Source: Streptomyces sp. NBC_00247
GTDB lineage: Bacteria > Actinomycetota > Actinomycetes > Streptomycetales > Streptomycetaceae
Assembly (NCBI RefSeq): GCF_036188265.1
Contig: NZ_CP108093.1
Span: 496,001-560,000 of the forward strand
Direction: 5' to 3'
DNA length: 64,000 bases
In this document: in pieces, positions 1 to 8,879 of the stretch
How the letters are laid out: every line of letters starts with the position of its first letter
Numbering within the stretch: the first letter of the stretch is position 1
Position numbers and translations under genes: made by a program
Notes under the pieces: model-generated
Seen by the model: only the letters and a program-made list of their open reading frames with translations
The model's database searches: none
Told to the model about the DNA's origin: nothing

Positions 1-1
1 G

Positions 2-736
2 CGCGCTGTCGCGACGGCGATCGAAGCCGGATACCGCAGCATCGACACCGCCGCGATCTACGGGAACGAGTCGGGCACGGGCAAGGCCATCGCCGCCTCC
101 GGTGTGGCGCGCGACGAGCTCTTCGTCACCACGAAGCTGTGGAACGACGACCAGGGCTACGACGCCACGCTGAAGGGCTTCGACACCTCCTTGGACAAGC
201 TGGGCCTGGAGTACGTCGACCTGTACCTGATCCACTGGCCGACGCCCGAGAAGGACCGTTACGTCGACACGTACCGAGCCTTCGAGAAGCTCCTCGCCGA
301 CGGCCGCGCGAAGGCGATCGGCGTCTCGAACTTCTTGCCGGAGCACATCGAGCGGCTGATCTCCGAGACCTCGGTGGTCCCCGTGATCAACCAGATCGAG
401 CTCCACCCGCAGCTCCAGCAGGCCGAGTCCCGCGCCACGCACGCCAAGCACTCCATCGCCACCGAGGCGTGGTCCCCGCTCGGCTCGGGCCGGGGCCTCC
501 TGGAGGTCCCGACCGTCGTCGCGGTGGCCCAGAAGCACGGCCGTACGCCGGCCCAGGTGGTTCTGCGCTGGCACCTCCAGCTCGGCAACGTGGTCATCCC
601 GAAGTCCGTGACCCCGTCGCGGATCGCCGAGAACATCGACGTGTTCGACTTCGAGCTGGACGCGGACGACCTGGCCGCGTTCGCCGCGCTCGACGAAGGC
701 AAGCGCCTCGGCCCGAACCCGGCCGAGTTCAACTGA
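2..736 (+). CDS. aldo/keto reductase (2,5-diketogluconate reductase-like), 5' end outside window
   Basis: Cytosolic NADPH-dependent carbonyl reductase of the aldo/keto reductase superfamily, reducing aldehydes or ketones to alcohols; the true substrate cannot be read from sequence. The open frame runs in from before base 1, so only 244 residues are visible and the start codon is missing. All four catalytic tetrad residues are seen in window numbering: D15 and Y20 in GYRSIDTAAIYGNE, K45 in TTKLW and H78 in LIHWP. The C-terminal VIPKSVTPSRIAEN segment is the usual 2'-phosphate-binding loop of NADPH-using members. About 30 N-terminal residues should be missing compared with the usual 275 or so. 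A strong hairpin follows the stop codon. Family assignment is firm; the substrate is unknown. Confidence 0.93.
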   Translation, partial: RAVATAIEAGYRSIDTAAIYGNESGTGKAIAASGVARDELFVTTKLWNDDQGYDATLKGFDTSLDKLGLEYVDLYLIHWPTPEKDRYVDTYRAFEKLLADGRAKAIGVSNFLPEHIERLISETSVVPVINQIELHPQLQQAESRATHAKHSIATEAWSPLGSGRGLLEVPTVVAVAQKHGRTPAQVVLRWHLQLGNVVIPKSVTPSRIAENIDVFDFELDADDLAAFAALDEGKRLGPNPAEFN

Positions 737-777
737 CCCCTCTCGGACACGCCGTCTCCGACGCGCGTGTCCGACGT

Positions 778-813
778 GACGGCGTCCCACCACAGCCGCG
801 GTGGGACGCCGTC
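778..813. terminator. bidirectional rho-independent-like hairpin
   Basis: A perfect 14-bp stem (GACGGCGTCCCACC pairing with its complement) closes an 8-nt loop. It lies between the convergent aldo/keto reductase and pterin dehydratase genes. There is no T-run, which is usual for streptomycete terminators. It probably ends transcription from both sides. Confidence 0.7.
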
Positions 814-877
814 GGCGTGTCCGCCCGCCCGGGGAAGAGCCCTGGTGGGCGGACGGCGCTACGTCCGGAGCACGCTG

Positions 878-1183
878 TTACCCGGCATCGTGGGCCGGCG
901 CGGCGGCGGTCACCCGGGCGGCCAGCGCGAGGTCCTTGGCCGTGACGGCGCCGCCCGCGTCATGAGTGTGCACGGCGAGGGAGACGGTGTTGTACCCGAG
1001 GGTCAGATCCGAGTGATGGTTCAGTTCGTCCTGGATCCGGGCGATGTGCAGGGTGAACGCGGCGGCGGCGAAGTGGGACGGAAGCCGGTAAGCGCGCGTC
1101 AGCCGATCCCCCTCGTACTCCCAGCCGGGCAGTTCGCCCAGCCCTTCCTCGATCTCGGCCTGCGTCAGCGGTTCGGCGGGCAT
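878..1183 (-). CDS. 4a-hydroxytetrahydrobiopterin dehydratase (PCD/DCoH family)
   Basis: Small (101 aa) cytosolic enzyme that dehydrates pterin-4a-carbinolamine, recycling the pterin cofactor. Bacterial homologues often accompany aromatic amino-acid hydroxylases or act in molybdopterin/pterin metabolism; none is adjacent here. The signature is clear: ELNHHSDLTLGYNTVSLAV contains the paired catalytic histidines, and a downstream HTHDAGGAVTAKD supplies the third His and Asp of the family pattern. The open frame extends 69 codons further upstream, but that part is arginine/proline-rich shadow sequence. The ATG chosen has a good GAAGGAG ribosome site a few bases upstream and gives the usual family length. 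Convergent with the aldo/keto reductase. Confidence 0.92.
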   Translation of the reverse strand: MPAEPLTQAEIEEGLGELPGWEYEGDRLTRAYRLPSHFAAAAFTLHIARIQDELNHHSDLTLGYNTVSLAVHTHDAGGAVTAKDLALAARVTAAAPAHDAG

Positions 1184-1379
1184 GCGTGGCTCCTTCACGG
1201 GCGGTACGGTACGGATTTCCGGGCGGTACGGGTCACGGGCGGTACGGGTCCCCGGGTGGCGCCGGGGTAGTCGTCCGATGGCCCGGTGGTCGTCCGGTGC
1301 GGCGGCCACCGGACCGGGGCGTGCGCCGACTGCGGTCATGATCCGCCGGACGTCCCCCGAAGGGGCCGCCCGACACGGC

Positions 1380-2126
1380 CTAAGCACCACCGGTGGCGGC
1401 CCAAGCCCGGGCTCCCCTCGCCGCCGGCACCGCCGCGAGCGTCACCACCACCAGGAGGACGGCGGCGAGCAGCAACGGAAGTCTCGGCTGCCCGTTCAGG
1501 ACGGCCAGTGCGCCGCCGAGCGCGCCCAGGAACATCGCGGCGACGGACAGTGTCCGGCGCCCCGCCAGGCTGCCCGCCCCGCCCGCCGGCCGGCTGTCGG
1601 CGGCCGTGCCGGTGATCGTGAGCGTCAGCACGGTCGTGGTGAGATCCGGCACGGCGAGCGCCCTGGAGGCCGCGTTCTGGGTACCGAGGCCGAGGGCGAG
1701 CAGCACGACGAGCGCGAACCGCACACCGCCCACGTACGGGGTTCCGGAGACCAGGGTGACGACGAGGGCGGCCACCACGCACACGGTCTCGGCGAGCAGC
1801 GCGTACAGGAGCAGTCGGCCCCGGTGTCCGGCCGCCCGGGTGCGGTGGACGATCAGCACTCCGGCGAAGGCTCCCGCCACGAAGGCCGCCAGAGCTACCA
1901 GGGAGGCGGCGAGCGAGAATCCGGGCGCGCCCGCGAGGGCGAACCCGGTGAACACCACGTTGCCGGTCATGTTGGCGACGAAGACCCGTCCCAGTTCCAG
2001 GTAGCTGACCGCGTCCACCAGGCCGGTGACGACGGTCAGGACGAGCAACAGGGGCGGCAGAGGACCGTGCCGGCCGGCCGGATCGGGGACCAGGGTGGCC
2101 CATGCCTCGCGCAACAGGGTCGGCAT
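1380..2126 (-). CDS. DUF1275 (YoaK-like) integral membrane protein
   Basis: 248-residue protein with about six hydrophobic segments. The DUF1275 hallmark is in the first one or two: GLVDAVSYLELGRVFVANMT followed by GNVVF. Function of the family is not established; it is widespread in bacteria and resembles small transport proteins. The ATG at the top of the feature gives a start a few residues before the conserved region. The open frame extends a further 117 codons upstream, but that part is low-complexity and overlaps the divergent GNAT gene, so I reject it. It is divergently oriented to the following GNAT with about 190 bp between them. Inner-membrane location is inferred from the hydrophobicity. 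Confidence 0.9.
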   Translation of the reverse strand: MPTLLREAWATLVPDPAGRHGPLPPLLLVLTVVTGLVDAVSYLELGRVFVANMTGNVVFTGFALAGAPGFSLAASLVALAAFVAGAFAGVLIVHRTRAAGHRGRLLLYALLAETVCVVAALVVTLVSGTPYVGGVRFALVVLLALGLGTQNAASRALAVPDLTTTVLTLTITGTAADSRPAGGAGSLAGRRTLSVAAMFLGALGGALAVLNGQPRLPLLLAAVLLVVVTLAAVPAARGARAWAATGGA

Positions 2127-2317
2127 CGGTGCGCTCCGATCAGTTGGGGCGTCGGATTGTCCCGTTCTTCCCGCTCGTGGCGCCATCACCGACACGCTGC
2201 CGCTCGGCTCGCTCCCGCTCCCGGTTCGCCGTGGACGCGCCGCGGACGCGCTGCCACTGCGCCGCGGCTGCCCGGACGCGCTGTGCCCGCGGCGCCGATT
2301 CGCGCTACGTTGCGCCG

Positions 2318-2887
2318 ATGCCCGGTCAACCACTCTCTGATCAACCGCCCCCGTGGCTCGCCGCGGTTCCTCTGGCGACGCCACGGCTCTCCCTGGAACC
2401 GCTCCGCGTGGAGCACGCCCCCGAGGCCGTGTCCGTATTCGACGATGTCCGGCTTCACACCTGGACGGGTGGGACACCCGCCCCGCTCACTCAGCTCGAA
2501 GCGCGGTACGCGCGCCAGTCGGCGGGCCGGTCGCCGGACGGCTCGCAGGGGTGGCTGAACTGGATGCTGCGCAGGACGTCGGACGGGCTGCTGATCGGCA
2601 CGGTCCAGGCCACGCTGTACCGGCGGCCCGCGACCGGAGACGCGACCGGAGACGCGATCGAGGCGTCGCTCGCCTGGGTGGTCGGCGTCGACCACCAGGG
2701 CGCGGGCTACGGACGCGAGGGAGCGCTCGCCATGGCCTCCTGGCTGCGGGCGCAAGGCGTGGGCAAACTGGTCGCCCACATCCGTCCGGGGCACGACGCG
2801 TCGGCGGGCATCGCGCAAGCGCTCGGGCTGCGGGCGTCGACGGTGGTGGCGGACGGCGAGGTCCGGTGGAGCGAGTCGGGGACGTAG
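2318..2887 (+). CDS. GNAT-family N-acetyltransferase
   Basis: 189-residue acetyltransferase of the RimJ/RimL-like GNAT branch, moving an acetyl group from acetyl-CoA to an unknown amine. Seen in order: beta-strand region LATPRLSLEPLRVEHAPEAV, a core VVGVDHQGAGYGREGALAMA that contains the acetyl-CoA pyrophosphate loop (Q/RxxGxG/A as QGAGYG), and a C-terminal segment ending in VADGEVRWSESGT. The chosen ATG is preceded by TACGTT and exactly six bases, with no Shine-Dalgarno. This suggests a leaderless message and argues against the 72-codon upstream extension, which is arginine-rich. Convergent with ligA-like gene. Substrate unknown. Confidence 0.85.
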   Translation: MPGQPLSDQPPPWLAAVPLATPRLSLEPLRVEHAPEAVSVFDDVRLHTWTGGTPAPLTQLEARYARQSAGRSPDGSQGWLNWMLRRTSDGLLIGTVQATLYRRPATGDATGDAIEASLAWVVGVDHQGAGYGREGALAMASWLRAQGVGKLVAHIRPGHDASAGIAQALGLRASTVVADGEVRWSESGT

Positions 2888-2995
2888 GAAGCCCGTACGG
2901 ACGCCCGGGGCCGGACCGGGGCGCCGGCCGCACCGGACGAGGACGCCCGAGCCGGACGGGGATGCCCGCGCCCGGCGCCCCCGTCCCGGCCTTCC

Positions 2996-5125
2996 TCAGA
3001 CAGCCTCCCCCTCCGCCTCCAGGTGGGTGGCGACGAGCACGGCGAACTCCTCCGGCGTGGCGATGCGTACGCCGAGGCCTTCCGCCTTGGTGCGTTTGGA
3101 GCCCGCCTTCTCCCCGGCGACCAGCAGGCTGGTGCGCCCGGAGACGCTGGACGAGGACTTTCCGCCCGCGCGCTCGACGAGTTCGTTCATCTGGTTGCGG
3201 GAGAGCTTCTCCAGCGCTCCGGTCATCGCCCCGGTGACCACGACGGTCATTCCGGCCAGGGGCAGTTCCGGCCCACCGCCGGCGGTGGTGCCGTTCCCGT
3301 CGGCGGGGGCGGCGTCGGAGGCGGGCTCCTCCGTGCCGGGCTCCGGCGGCGGGGTGGCGCCCGGCTCGGTCATGTTGACGCCCGCCTTCACCAGCTTCTC
3401 GATCAGCGGGGCCAGTCCGGCCAGTTCGGCGACGACGGCCGATGCCTTCTCCGTGCCGATGCCGTCCACCCGCTGGAGCGTCTCGGCGTCGGCCGCGACG
3501 ATCCGGTCCATCGTGGCGAAGTACCGGGCGATGCGGCGGGACATCGAACGGCCGGTGCCGCGTATGCCGAGGGCGCAGAAGACGCGGGAGAGCGGGCGGG
3601 TGCGCGCCGCGTCGAGGGCCGCGAGGAGGTTGTCCGTGGACGTCTCCCCCATCCGCTCCAGGCCGAGCAACTGCTCGCGCTCCAGGGTGAAGAGGTCGGC
3701 GAGATCCGAGACGAGTCCCGCTTCGACGAGCTGGACGACCCGGGTGGCCCCGAGTCCCTCGATATCGAGCTGGTCCCGGCCGGCGGCGTACGAGAGGGAA
3801 GCGACCAGCCGGCAGTCGCGGCCCCGGACGCACCGCCAGCGCTGCTCGCTCGTGTCGATCGCGGAGCCGCACTGCGGGCAGACGTCGGGGAACTCGATCG
3901 GCGTCTCCTGGCCCGTCCGCAGGTGGACGGCGGGCGCCTCCACGCGCGGGATGATGTCGCCCGCCTTGTGGACCATCACCATGTCGCCGACGCGCAGGTC
4001 GCGGCGGGTGATGTCGGCGGGGTTGTGCAGGGTGGCGAAACCGACCGTCGAACCGTCGATCTCCACGGGTTCCAGCACGGCGCGCGGGGCGATGATGCCC
4101 GTGCGGCCGACGTTCCACTCGACGGCGAGCAGCCGGGTGACCTTCTCCACGGCGGGGAGTTTGTACGCGATGGCCCAGCGCGGCGCGCGGGTGCCGTTGC
4201 CCGCGTCGCGCTGGTCGGCGGCGTGGTCCGCCTTGATGACGATGCCGTCGATGCCGAAGGCCAGGGAGGCCCGGAGCGCGCCGATCTCCTCCACCCGGGC
4301 CAGTACGTCCTCCACCGCCCGGAGGGTGCGCGGGGCGACGGGGGTGTCCGCCGCCGTGTGCACGCCGAGGCCGGCGACGTACGCGAGGACCTCGCTGTGC
4401 GGCAGTTCTCGCAGTCGCTCGACGAGGTCGCCGGAGTCCGGCAGCGGGAGCGCGCCGTAGGCGAAGAAGGTCATCTCGACGCGGTAGGGCCGGTCCTTGG
4501 CGCGCAGGGTGCCGGCGGCGCCGTTGCGCGGGTTGACGAAGGGGGACGCGCCGTGGGCGGTGCGGACGGTGTTGGCCTGTTCGAACTGCTCGGTGGTCAT
4601 GAGTATTTCGCCGCGCATCTCGATGGTGACCGGCGCCGCGAGCTCCTCGGGCAGTCCGAGGACGGTCCCGATGGCGTGCGAGACATCCTCGCCGGCGGTG
4701 CCGTCGCCGCGGGTGACGAGGCGTTCCAGCCGTCCCGCGCGGTAACGGGCGGCCACCGCGAGGCCGTCGAGCTTGGGCTCGACGCTCCACGCCTCGACGG
4801 GTCTGCCGATCCGGCGCTCCAGCGAGGCCGTCCAGGTCGCGAACTGCTCGCCGGAGAAGACGTTGTCCAGCGAGAGCATCGGGACGGTGTGAGGGACGTC
4901 CCCGACCGCCGCGCCGCCCGCGACCTTGCCGGTGGGCGAGTCGGCCAGCACGTCCTCGGGATGGGCCGTTTCGTAGGCGGTGATCGCTCGCGCCAGCCGG
5001 TCGTACGCGTCGTCGTCGAGCGCGCTGTCCCCGGTGGCGTAGTACGCGGCGGCGGCGCGGGTGGCCTCCTCGACGGCGGCGGCGTAGGCGGTGGCGTCGG
5101 CGAGCGCGACGGCTGAGTTCGTCAT
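2996..5125 (-). CDS. ligA: NAD+-dependent DNA ligase, LigA family (divergent paralogue type)
   Basis: Joins nicked DNA using NAD+ as AMP donor. The 709-residue protein shows the full LigA order. There is an N-terminal Ia domain and an adenylation domain with nucleophilic lysine K118 in EPKLDGLAV. The motifs [20 protein letters not shown] and GIDGIVIK follow. The OB fold carries [17 protein letters not shown]. Next are a zinc finger with C416, C419, C432 and C438, HhH repeats, a Pro/Gly/Ala-rich linker and a C-terminal BRCT domain (about 630-705). The N-terminal region differs from the canonical streptomycete LigA I recall (for example NPRNG for NPRNA), so I suspect this is a second, accessory NAD ligase. 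ATG chosen because the upstream extension is low complexity. It stands alone, convergent with the GNAT. Confidence 0.93.
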   Translation of the reverse strand: MTNSAVALADATAYAAAVEEATRAAAAYYATGDSALDDDAYDRLARAITAYETAHPEDVLADSPTGKVAGGAAVGDVPHTVPMLSLDNVFSGEQFATWTASLERRIGRPVEAWSVEPKLDGLAVAARYRAGRLERLVTRGDGTAGEDVSHAIGTVLGLPEELAAPVTIEMRGEILMTTEQFEQANTVRTAHGASPFVNPRNGAAGTLRAKDRPYRVEMTFFAYGALPLPDSGDLVERLRELPHSEVLAYVAGLGVHTAADTPVAPRTLRAVEDVLARVEEIGALRASLAFGIDGIVIKADHAADQRDAGNGTRAPRWAIAYKLPAVEKVTRLLAVEWNVGRTGIIAPRAVLEPVEIDGSTVGFATLHNPADITRRDLRVGDMVMVHKAGDIIPRVEAPAVHLRTGQETPIEFPDVCPQCGSAIDTSEQRWRCVRGRDCRLVASLSYAAGRDQLDIEGLGATRVVQLVEAGLVSDLADLFTLEREQLLGLERMGETSTDNLLAALDAARTRPLSRVFCALGIRGTGRSMSRRIARYFATMDRIVAADAETLQRVDGIGTEKASAVVAELAGLAPLIEKLVKAGVNMTEPGATPPPEPGTEEPASDAAPADGNGTTAGGGPELPLAGMTVVVTGAMTGALEKLSRNQMNELVERAGGKSSSSVSGRTSLLVAGEKAGSKRTKAEGLGVRIATPEEFAVLVATHLEAEGEAV

Positions 5126-5205
5126 GGCCACCATCCTGCCGTCCACCACTGACAACGAGCCGCGCGGACGGCGGCGGCCTTCTCCGCCCCGGGGATCGAA
5201 TCCGG

Positions 5206-5277
5206 AGATCACCTCTGAAGATCACCTCGTTGCCCGCACCCGGTCCGGGCCGCACCCGCTCCCGGTATAAATGCTGC
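5206..5277 (+). promoter_or_regulatory. direct repeats and leaderless -10 element upstream of lacI-type gene
   Basis: AGATCACCTC occurs twice (5206-5215 and 5219-5228), a 13-bp period. Downstream, TATAAA at 5266-5271 is followed by six bases and then the ATG, with no ribosome site between. This is the usual geometry of a leaderless actinomycete promoter. No convincing -35 is visible. The repeats could be a regulator site; this is inference. Confidence 0.45.
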
Positions 5278-6330
5278 ATGACTGCCGATGTGTCACCTCC
5301 CGCGCGTCCCGCGACCCTGGAGGACGTTGCCGCGGTGGCCGGTGTCTCCCGCGCCACCGTCTCCAGGGTGATCAACGGGGCGACCACGGTCGATCCCTTG
5401 CTGCGCCGGGTCGTCGAAGAGGCGGTCGCCGCCACGGGGTACGTACCGAACCGCGCGGCGCGTTCGCTGGTGACCCGGCGCACCGACTCGATCGCGCTGG
5501 TGGTCTCCGAGCGCGAACGCCGCACGGTGGCCGAGCCGTTCGTGGGGCGGATGTTCTCCGACCCGCACTTCGGGCGGGTCGTCACCGGTCTGCTGGACGT
5601 GTTGCGCCCGGCGGGCATCCAGATGGTGCTGATGCTGGCGGACGACGCGGTCTCCCGGGGGCAGTTGCTGTCGTACCTGCGGCAGGGGCACGTAGACGGG
5701 GTGGTGTTGATCTCCTCGCACGCCGACGACCCGTTGCCCGGGCTGCTGCACGGGACCCGGCTGCCCGCCGTGCTGGCGAGCGCTCCGGCGCAGCCCACCC
5801 CGCTCACGCACGTGGAGGCCGATCAGCACGCCGGGGCGGGTCTCGCGGCGGACCGTCTCGTCGCGCTGGGGCGCAGGCGGCTGGTGACGGTGGCGGGTCC
5901 GCAGGACCGGCCCGCGGGACGGGCCCGGCTGAGCGGGTTCCTGGAGGCGCTGGCGGCGCACGGGATCACGGACGTGCCGAGCGCCGAGGGCGACTTCACG
6001 CACGCGGGCGGGGCGTCGGCGATGAAGCGGCTGCTGGGCGACCGCCCGGACCTGGACGGGGTGTTCGTCGCGTCGGACCTGATGGCGCTGGGCGCGCTGC
6101 CGGTCCTGCTGCGGGCCGGTCTCGACGTGCCGTCCGACGTCGCGGTGGTGGGGTTCGACGACAGCAGTGCGGCGCTGGCCTGCGATCCGCCGCTGACGAC
6201 GGTGCGCCAGCCGGTGGAGGAGATGGCGGCCGAGATGGCCCGGCTGCTGCTGCGGCAGATACGTACCTCCGAGGGACCCGCGCCGTCCGTCGTCTTCCCC
6301 TCGGTGCTGGTGGGCCGGGAGTCGGCCTGA
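5278..6330 (+). CDS. LacI-family transcriptional regulator
   Basis: 350-residue DNA-binding repressor. The N-terminal LacI helix-turn-helix and hinge are clear: ATLEDVAAVAGVSRATVSRV, then INGATTVDPLLRRVV and PNRAARSLVTRRTDSIALVV. The periplasmic-binding-like effector domain follows (about 70-345), with GVFVASDLMALGALPVL and VAVVGFDDSSAALACDPPL near the end. Its ligand is probably a sugar or sugar derivative, by family. No sugar transporter or glycosidase lies next to it, so its targets may be distant. The 16-residue upstream extension is dropped because the ATG sits six bases after a -10-like element. The downstream gene is convergent. Confidence 0.92.
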   Translation: MTADVSPPARPATLEDVAAVAGVSRATVSRVINGATTVDPLLRRVVEEAVAATGYVPNRAARSLVTRRTDSIALVVSERERRTVAEPFVGRMFSDPHFGRVVTGLLDVLRPAGIQMVLMLADDAVSRGQLLSYLRQGHVDGVVLISSHADDPLPGLLHGTRLPAVLASAPAQPTPLTHVEADQHAGAGLAADRLVALGRRRLVTVAGPQDRPAGRARLSGFLEALAAHGITDVPSAEGDFTHAGGASAMKRLLGDRPDLDGVFVASDLMALGALPVLLRAGLDVPSDVAVVGFDDSSAALACDPPLTTVRQPVEEMAAEMARLLLRQIRTSEGPAPSVVFPSVLVGRESA

Positions 6331-6356
6331 GGGACGGGATGTCGTAAGGGCCGCGG

Positions 6357-8639
6357 TCAGCCGCGCGGGCCGAGGACGGTCGGGCCGTCGGCTTCCGGCC
6401 GTACGGCGTCCGCGGCCGGGCGGCCTTCCGCCTCCCGGGCGCCGGGGACGGGCCGGTCGGCGTACGTGACGCCCGGCGGTCCTTCGGGGCGCAGCGGCAC
6501 CTGCGGTCCGGAGGGCTCCCGCAGCCAGCGCCTGAGCACCCGGTGGACCGCCTCGGCCCCGACCGGGCCGATGTGCGGTGCCGGGACGGGCGCGGGTTTC
6601 CCCGCCGCGCCGGGGTGCGGCACCGGGCCAGGCTCGGGCCGCTCCGCCGCGCCGGACGCCGACGCTTCGGCGGCGAGCGCGTCGAGGGGGTCGGTCATGC
6701 CGCGCGGCCACATCAGGAACGGCCGTGACTGCGGGCCGCCGAGCCCGCCGTGCGAACCTATCTGCTCCTCGAAGGCGTGTACCTGCCCCGTCGCGGGGTC
6801 GTACATCGAGTTCACCATCACGTCGGCGACGTGCGGGAAGGTGTCGGTGCGGCGTACCGCGTCCGCCGCACCGGGACCGAAGCCGGCGAGCGGTCCCTCG
6901 TCGTCCCGCAGGTCCGCCACCGGCACCTCGGCCCCGCCGGCTCCGAGGACGACCGAGCCGTGCTCCTCGCTGCGGACCAGCAGGAAGCCGATCCCGGGGT
7001 GGTTGGCCAGGGTCCTGAGCAGAGCGGGGTGGCGGCGGTCCAGTTCCTCGCGGGAGGCACGGCCTCCGATGCCGGGGAACGAGATCAGTCCGAGGTTCCC
7101 CGAGGCGAGCACCACCGGGTCCGAGGCGGCGACGGCGGCGGGCGCCGCCTCCGTCTCCTGCACGGGCCGGTGGAGCGCGATGCGCACCGCGTCGCGGGCC
7201 TCGGACGCGCTGAGGGTGCGCTGGGCGCGCCTGGGTACGGGGAGGCCGCAGCCGGCCCGTACGAGGTCCTTCAGGGTGAGCCCGTACCGTCCGGCGAAGG
7301 TCTCCCCGACGCTCTGGCCGTGGTCGGAGAGGAGCACGATCCGGTACGCGCGCGGGGTGTGACCGGTGATCTTGGTGATGAGGGCGAGGGAGCGGTCGAG
7401 CCGGGCGAGCACCTTGTCGGCGTCGCGGCTGTACGGCCCCGAGTGGTGGGCGACCTCGTCGTAGGCGACGAGGTCGGCGTAGACGGCGGTCCGTCCGGCG
7501 AACATGTCGCCGATGACGGCGGCGACCACGACGTCGCGTTCGACGACGGTCGCGAAGGCCCGTATGAAGGGGTAGAGCCCTCCGCGCTTGATCCTCGGGT
7601 GCTCCTTGCGCAGCCGCGACCGGGTGGACTGGCCCATCTCGCGGCCGACCTCGGCGACGAAGGAGAGCGCGGTGCGGACGGCGTTGGCCGGGTCGGAGAA
7701 GTAGGCGAAGTACCCCGCGCGCGACCTGCGGCCCTTGCCGAACCGCCCGGCCATGGAGAGGACGAGGGCGAGCTGGTCGGCTCCCCCGCTGAAGAGGTTG
7801 CCCCGGCTGGCCCCGTCGAGGGAGAGCAGGCCGGCGTCGTGGGTGCGCGCGACGGCCCGGCGCTGGAGTTCGAGCGCGCTGGCGGGGCGGCTGGAGACCA
7901 TGACGGTGCCGGTCTCCTTCTCGTACCACCGGAAGGCCGGTACGTCGTGGTTGGAGCCGTGCAGCAGGGCGAGCTGGCTGGCGCCGGTCTGGCTGGACCA
8001 GTCGGTGCGCCAGGGGGTGAGCCGGTGGCCTTCGGGATCGGCGAGCCAGTCGGCCACGGTGGGCATCAGTCCGGCGGCGGCGGCCTTCGTGAGGACGTCG
8101 TGGCCGACGCCGTCGAGCTGGATGAAGACCGTGCCCGGCGGACCGCTCCGGCCGTCCCCGGCGTCGCCCGGGACGCGCTTGCGCCGCCGGTCGGCGAGGC
8201 GGGAGAGCCGCCGCCGGTAGGCGTCGTCGTCCCGGACCGCGAGGGCGGTGGAGGCCGCCGAGGCCACGGCGGACATCACGGCGGCGACGGCCACGGCGGT
8301 CTCCGGGTTCGCGGTGCCGCGCCCGTCCGGGATCAGCCAGAGGGCCACGAGCAGCAGGGAGCCGTTGAGGAAGAAGACCAGCGCGCCGAGGACCAGCGCG
8401 GGGACCACCAGCAGGGCTCTGACCACGACGGGCCAGACGAGGGCGGAGAGCAGTCCGAAGGCGCCCGCTCCCCAGGCGGCGGTGAACGCGGTCTTGGTGA
8501 TGGTGTCGCCGTCGTCGGACTGGAGCTGGAAGTCGGGGAGGGCTCCCGCGAGGGCGAGCATCGTCAGGGTGGAGACCGCCCACACGGCCGCCACCCGCAG
8601 CAGGGCACTGCCCGCCCTGCGCCATCGCCCGGCTCCCAC
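6357..8639 (-). CDS. membrane-anchored alkaline-phosphatase-superfamily phosphodiesterase (annotated as phage holin family in relatives)
   Basis: 760 residues. The N-terminal quarter holds about four transmembrane segments, starting VAAVWAVSTLTMLALAGALP and including VFFLNGSLLLVALWLIP; this part resembles the 4-TM holin superfamily IV. The remainder is a type I phosphodiesterase/nucleotide pyrophosphatase fold. Metal-ligand motifs are seen in order: IQLDGVGHDVL, a nucleophile region SSQTGASQLALLHG, ADLVAYDEVAHHSGPYSRD, VLLSDHGQSVGETF and EEQIGSHGGLGG. It probably hydrolyses a phosphodiester or phosphonate at the membrane; the substrate is unknown. GTG chosen because GGAG lies five bases before it; the long upstream frame is shadow coding. 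The holin name reflects topology only; nothing else here is phage-like. Confidence 0.85.
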   Translation of the reverse strand: MGAGRWRRAGSALLRVAAVWAVSTLTMLALAGALPDFQLQSDDGDTITKTAFTAAWGAGAFGLLSALVWPVVVRALLVVPALVLGALVFFLNGSLLLVALWLIPDGRGTANPETAVAVAAVMSAVASAASTALAVRDDDAYRRRLSRLADRRRKRVPGDAGDGRSGPPGTVFIQLDGVGHDVLTKAAAAGLMPTVADWLADPEGHRLTPWRTDWSSQTGASQLALLHGSNHDVPAFRWYEKETGTVMVSSRPASALELQRRAVARTHDAGLLSLDGASRGNLFSGGADQLALVLSMAGRFGKGRRSRAGYFAYFSDPANAVRTALSFVAEVGREMGQSTRSRLRKEHPRIKRGGLYPFIRAFATVVERDVVVAAVIGDMFAGRTAVYADLVAYDEVAHHSGPYSRDADKVLARLDRSLALITKITGHTPRAYRIVLLSDHGQSVGETFAGRYGLTLKDLVRAGCGLPVPRRAQRTLSASEARDAVRIALHRPVQETEAAPAAVAASDPVVLASGNLGLISFPGIGGRASREELDRRHPALLRTLANHPGIGFLLVRSEEHGSVVLGAGGAEVPVADLRDDEGPLAGFGPGAADAVRRTDTFPHVADVMVNSMYDPATGQVHAFEEQIGSHGGLGGPQSRPFLMWPRGMTDPLDALAAEASASGAAERPEPGPVPHPGAAGKPAPVPAPHIGPVGAEAVHRVLRRWLREPSGPQVPLRPEGPPGVTYADRPVPGAREAEGRPAADAVRPEADGPTVLGPRG

Positions 8640-8879
8640 GCCCGCTCCGCCTTTCCGTACGTCGGGGCCGGTCGGTCGGGGGCATGCCCCGGGACACCCT
8701 TCAGGGCCCGCCCACCAGCTTCGCACAGCCCTTCCCGGAGGTTCACGGTCCGGTCCTCGGGCACAGGTGTACGTCCCGTGGGAGGGGGCAGACCCCGGGT
8801 CGGCGCCCGGTGCGGGAGGCATAGGCTCGTACCGGCTCGTCGGAGCGTGCCGAGCGCGGAACGCCGGTACGAAAGCGTC

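Noticed and set aside
6357..8639. Prophage, suggested by the holin-like domain
   Set aside because: No integrase, portal, capsid, tail or lysin gene is present. The domain is part of a chromosomal phosphodiesterase.
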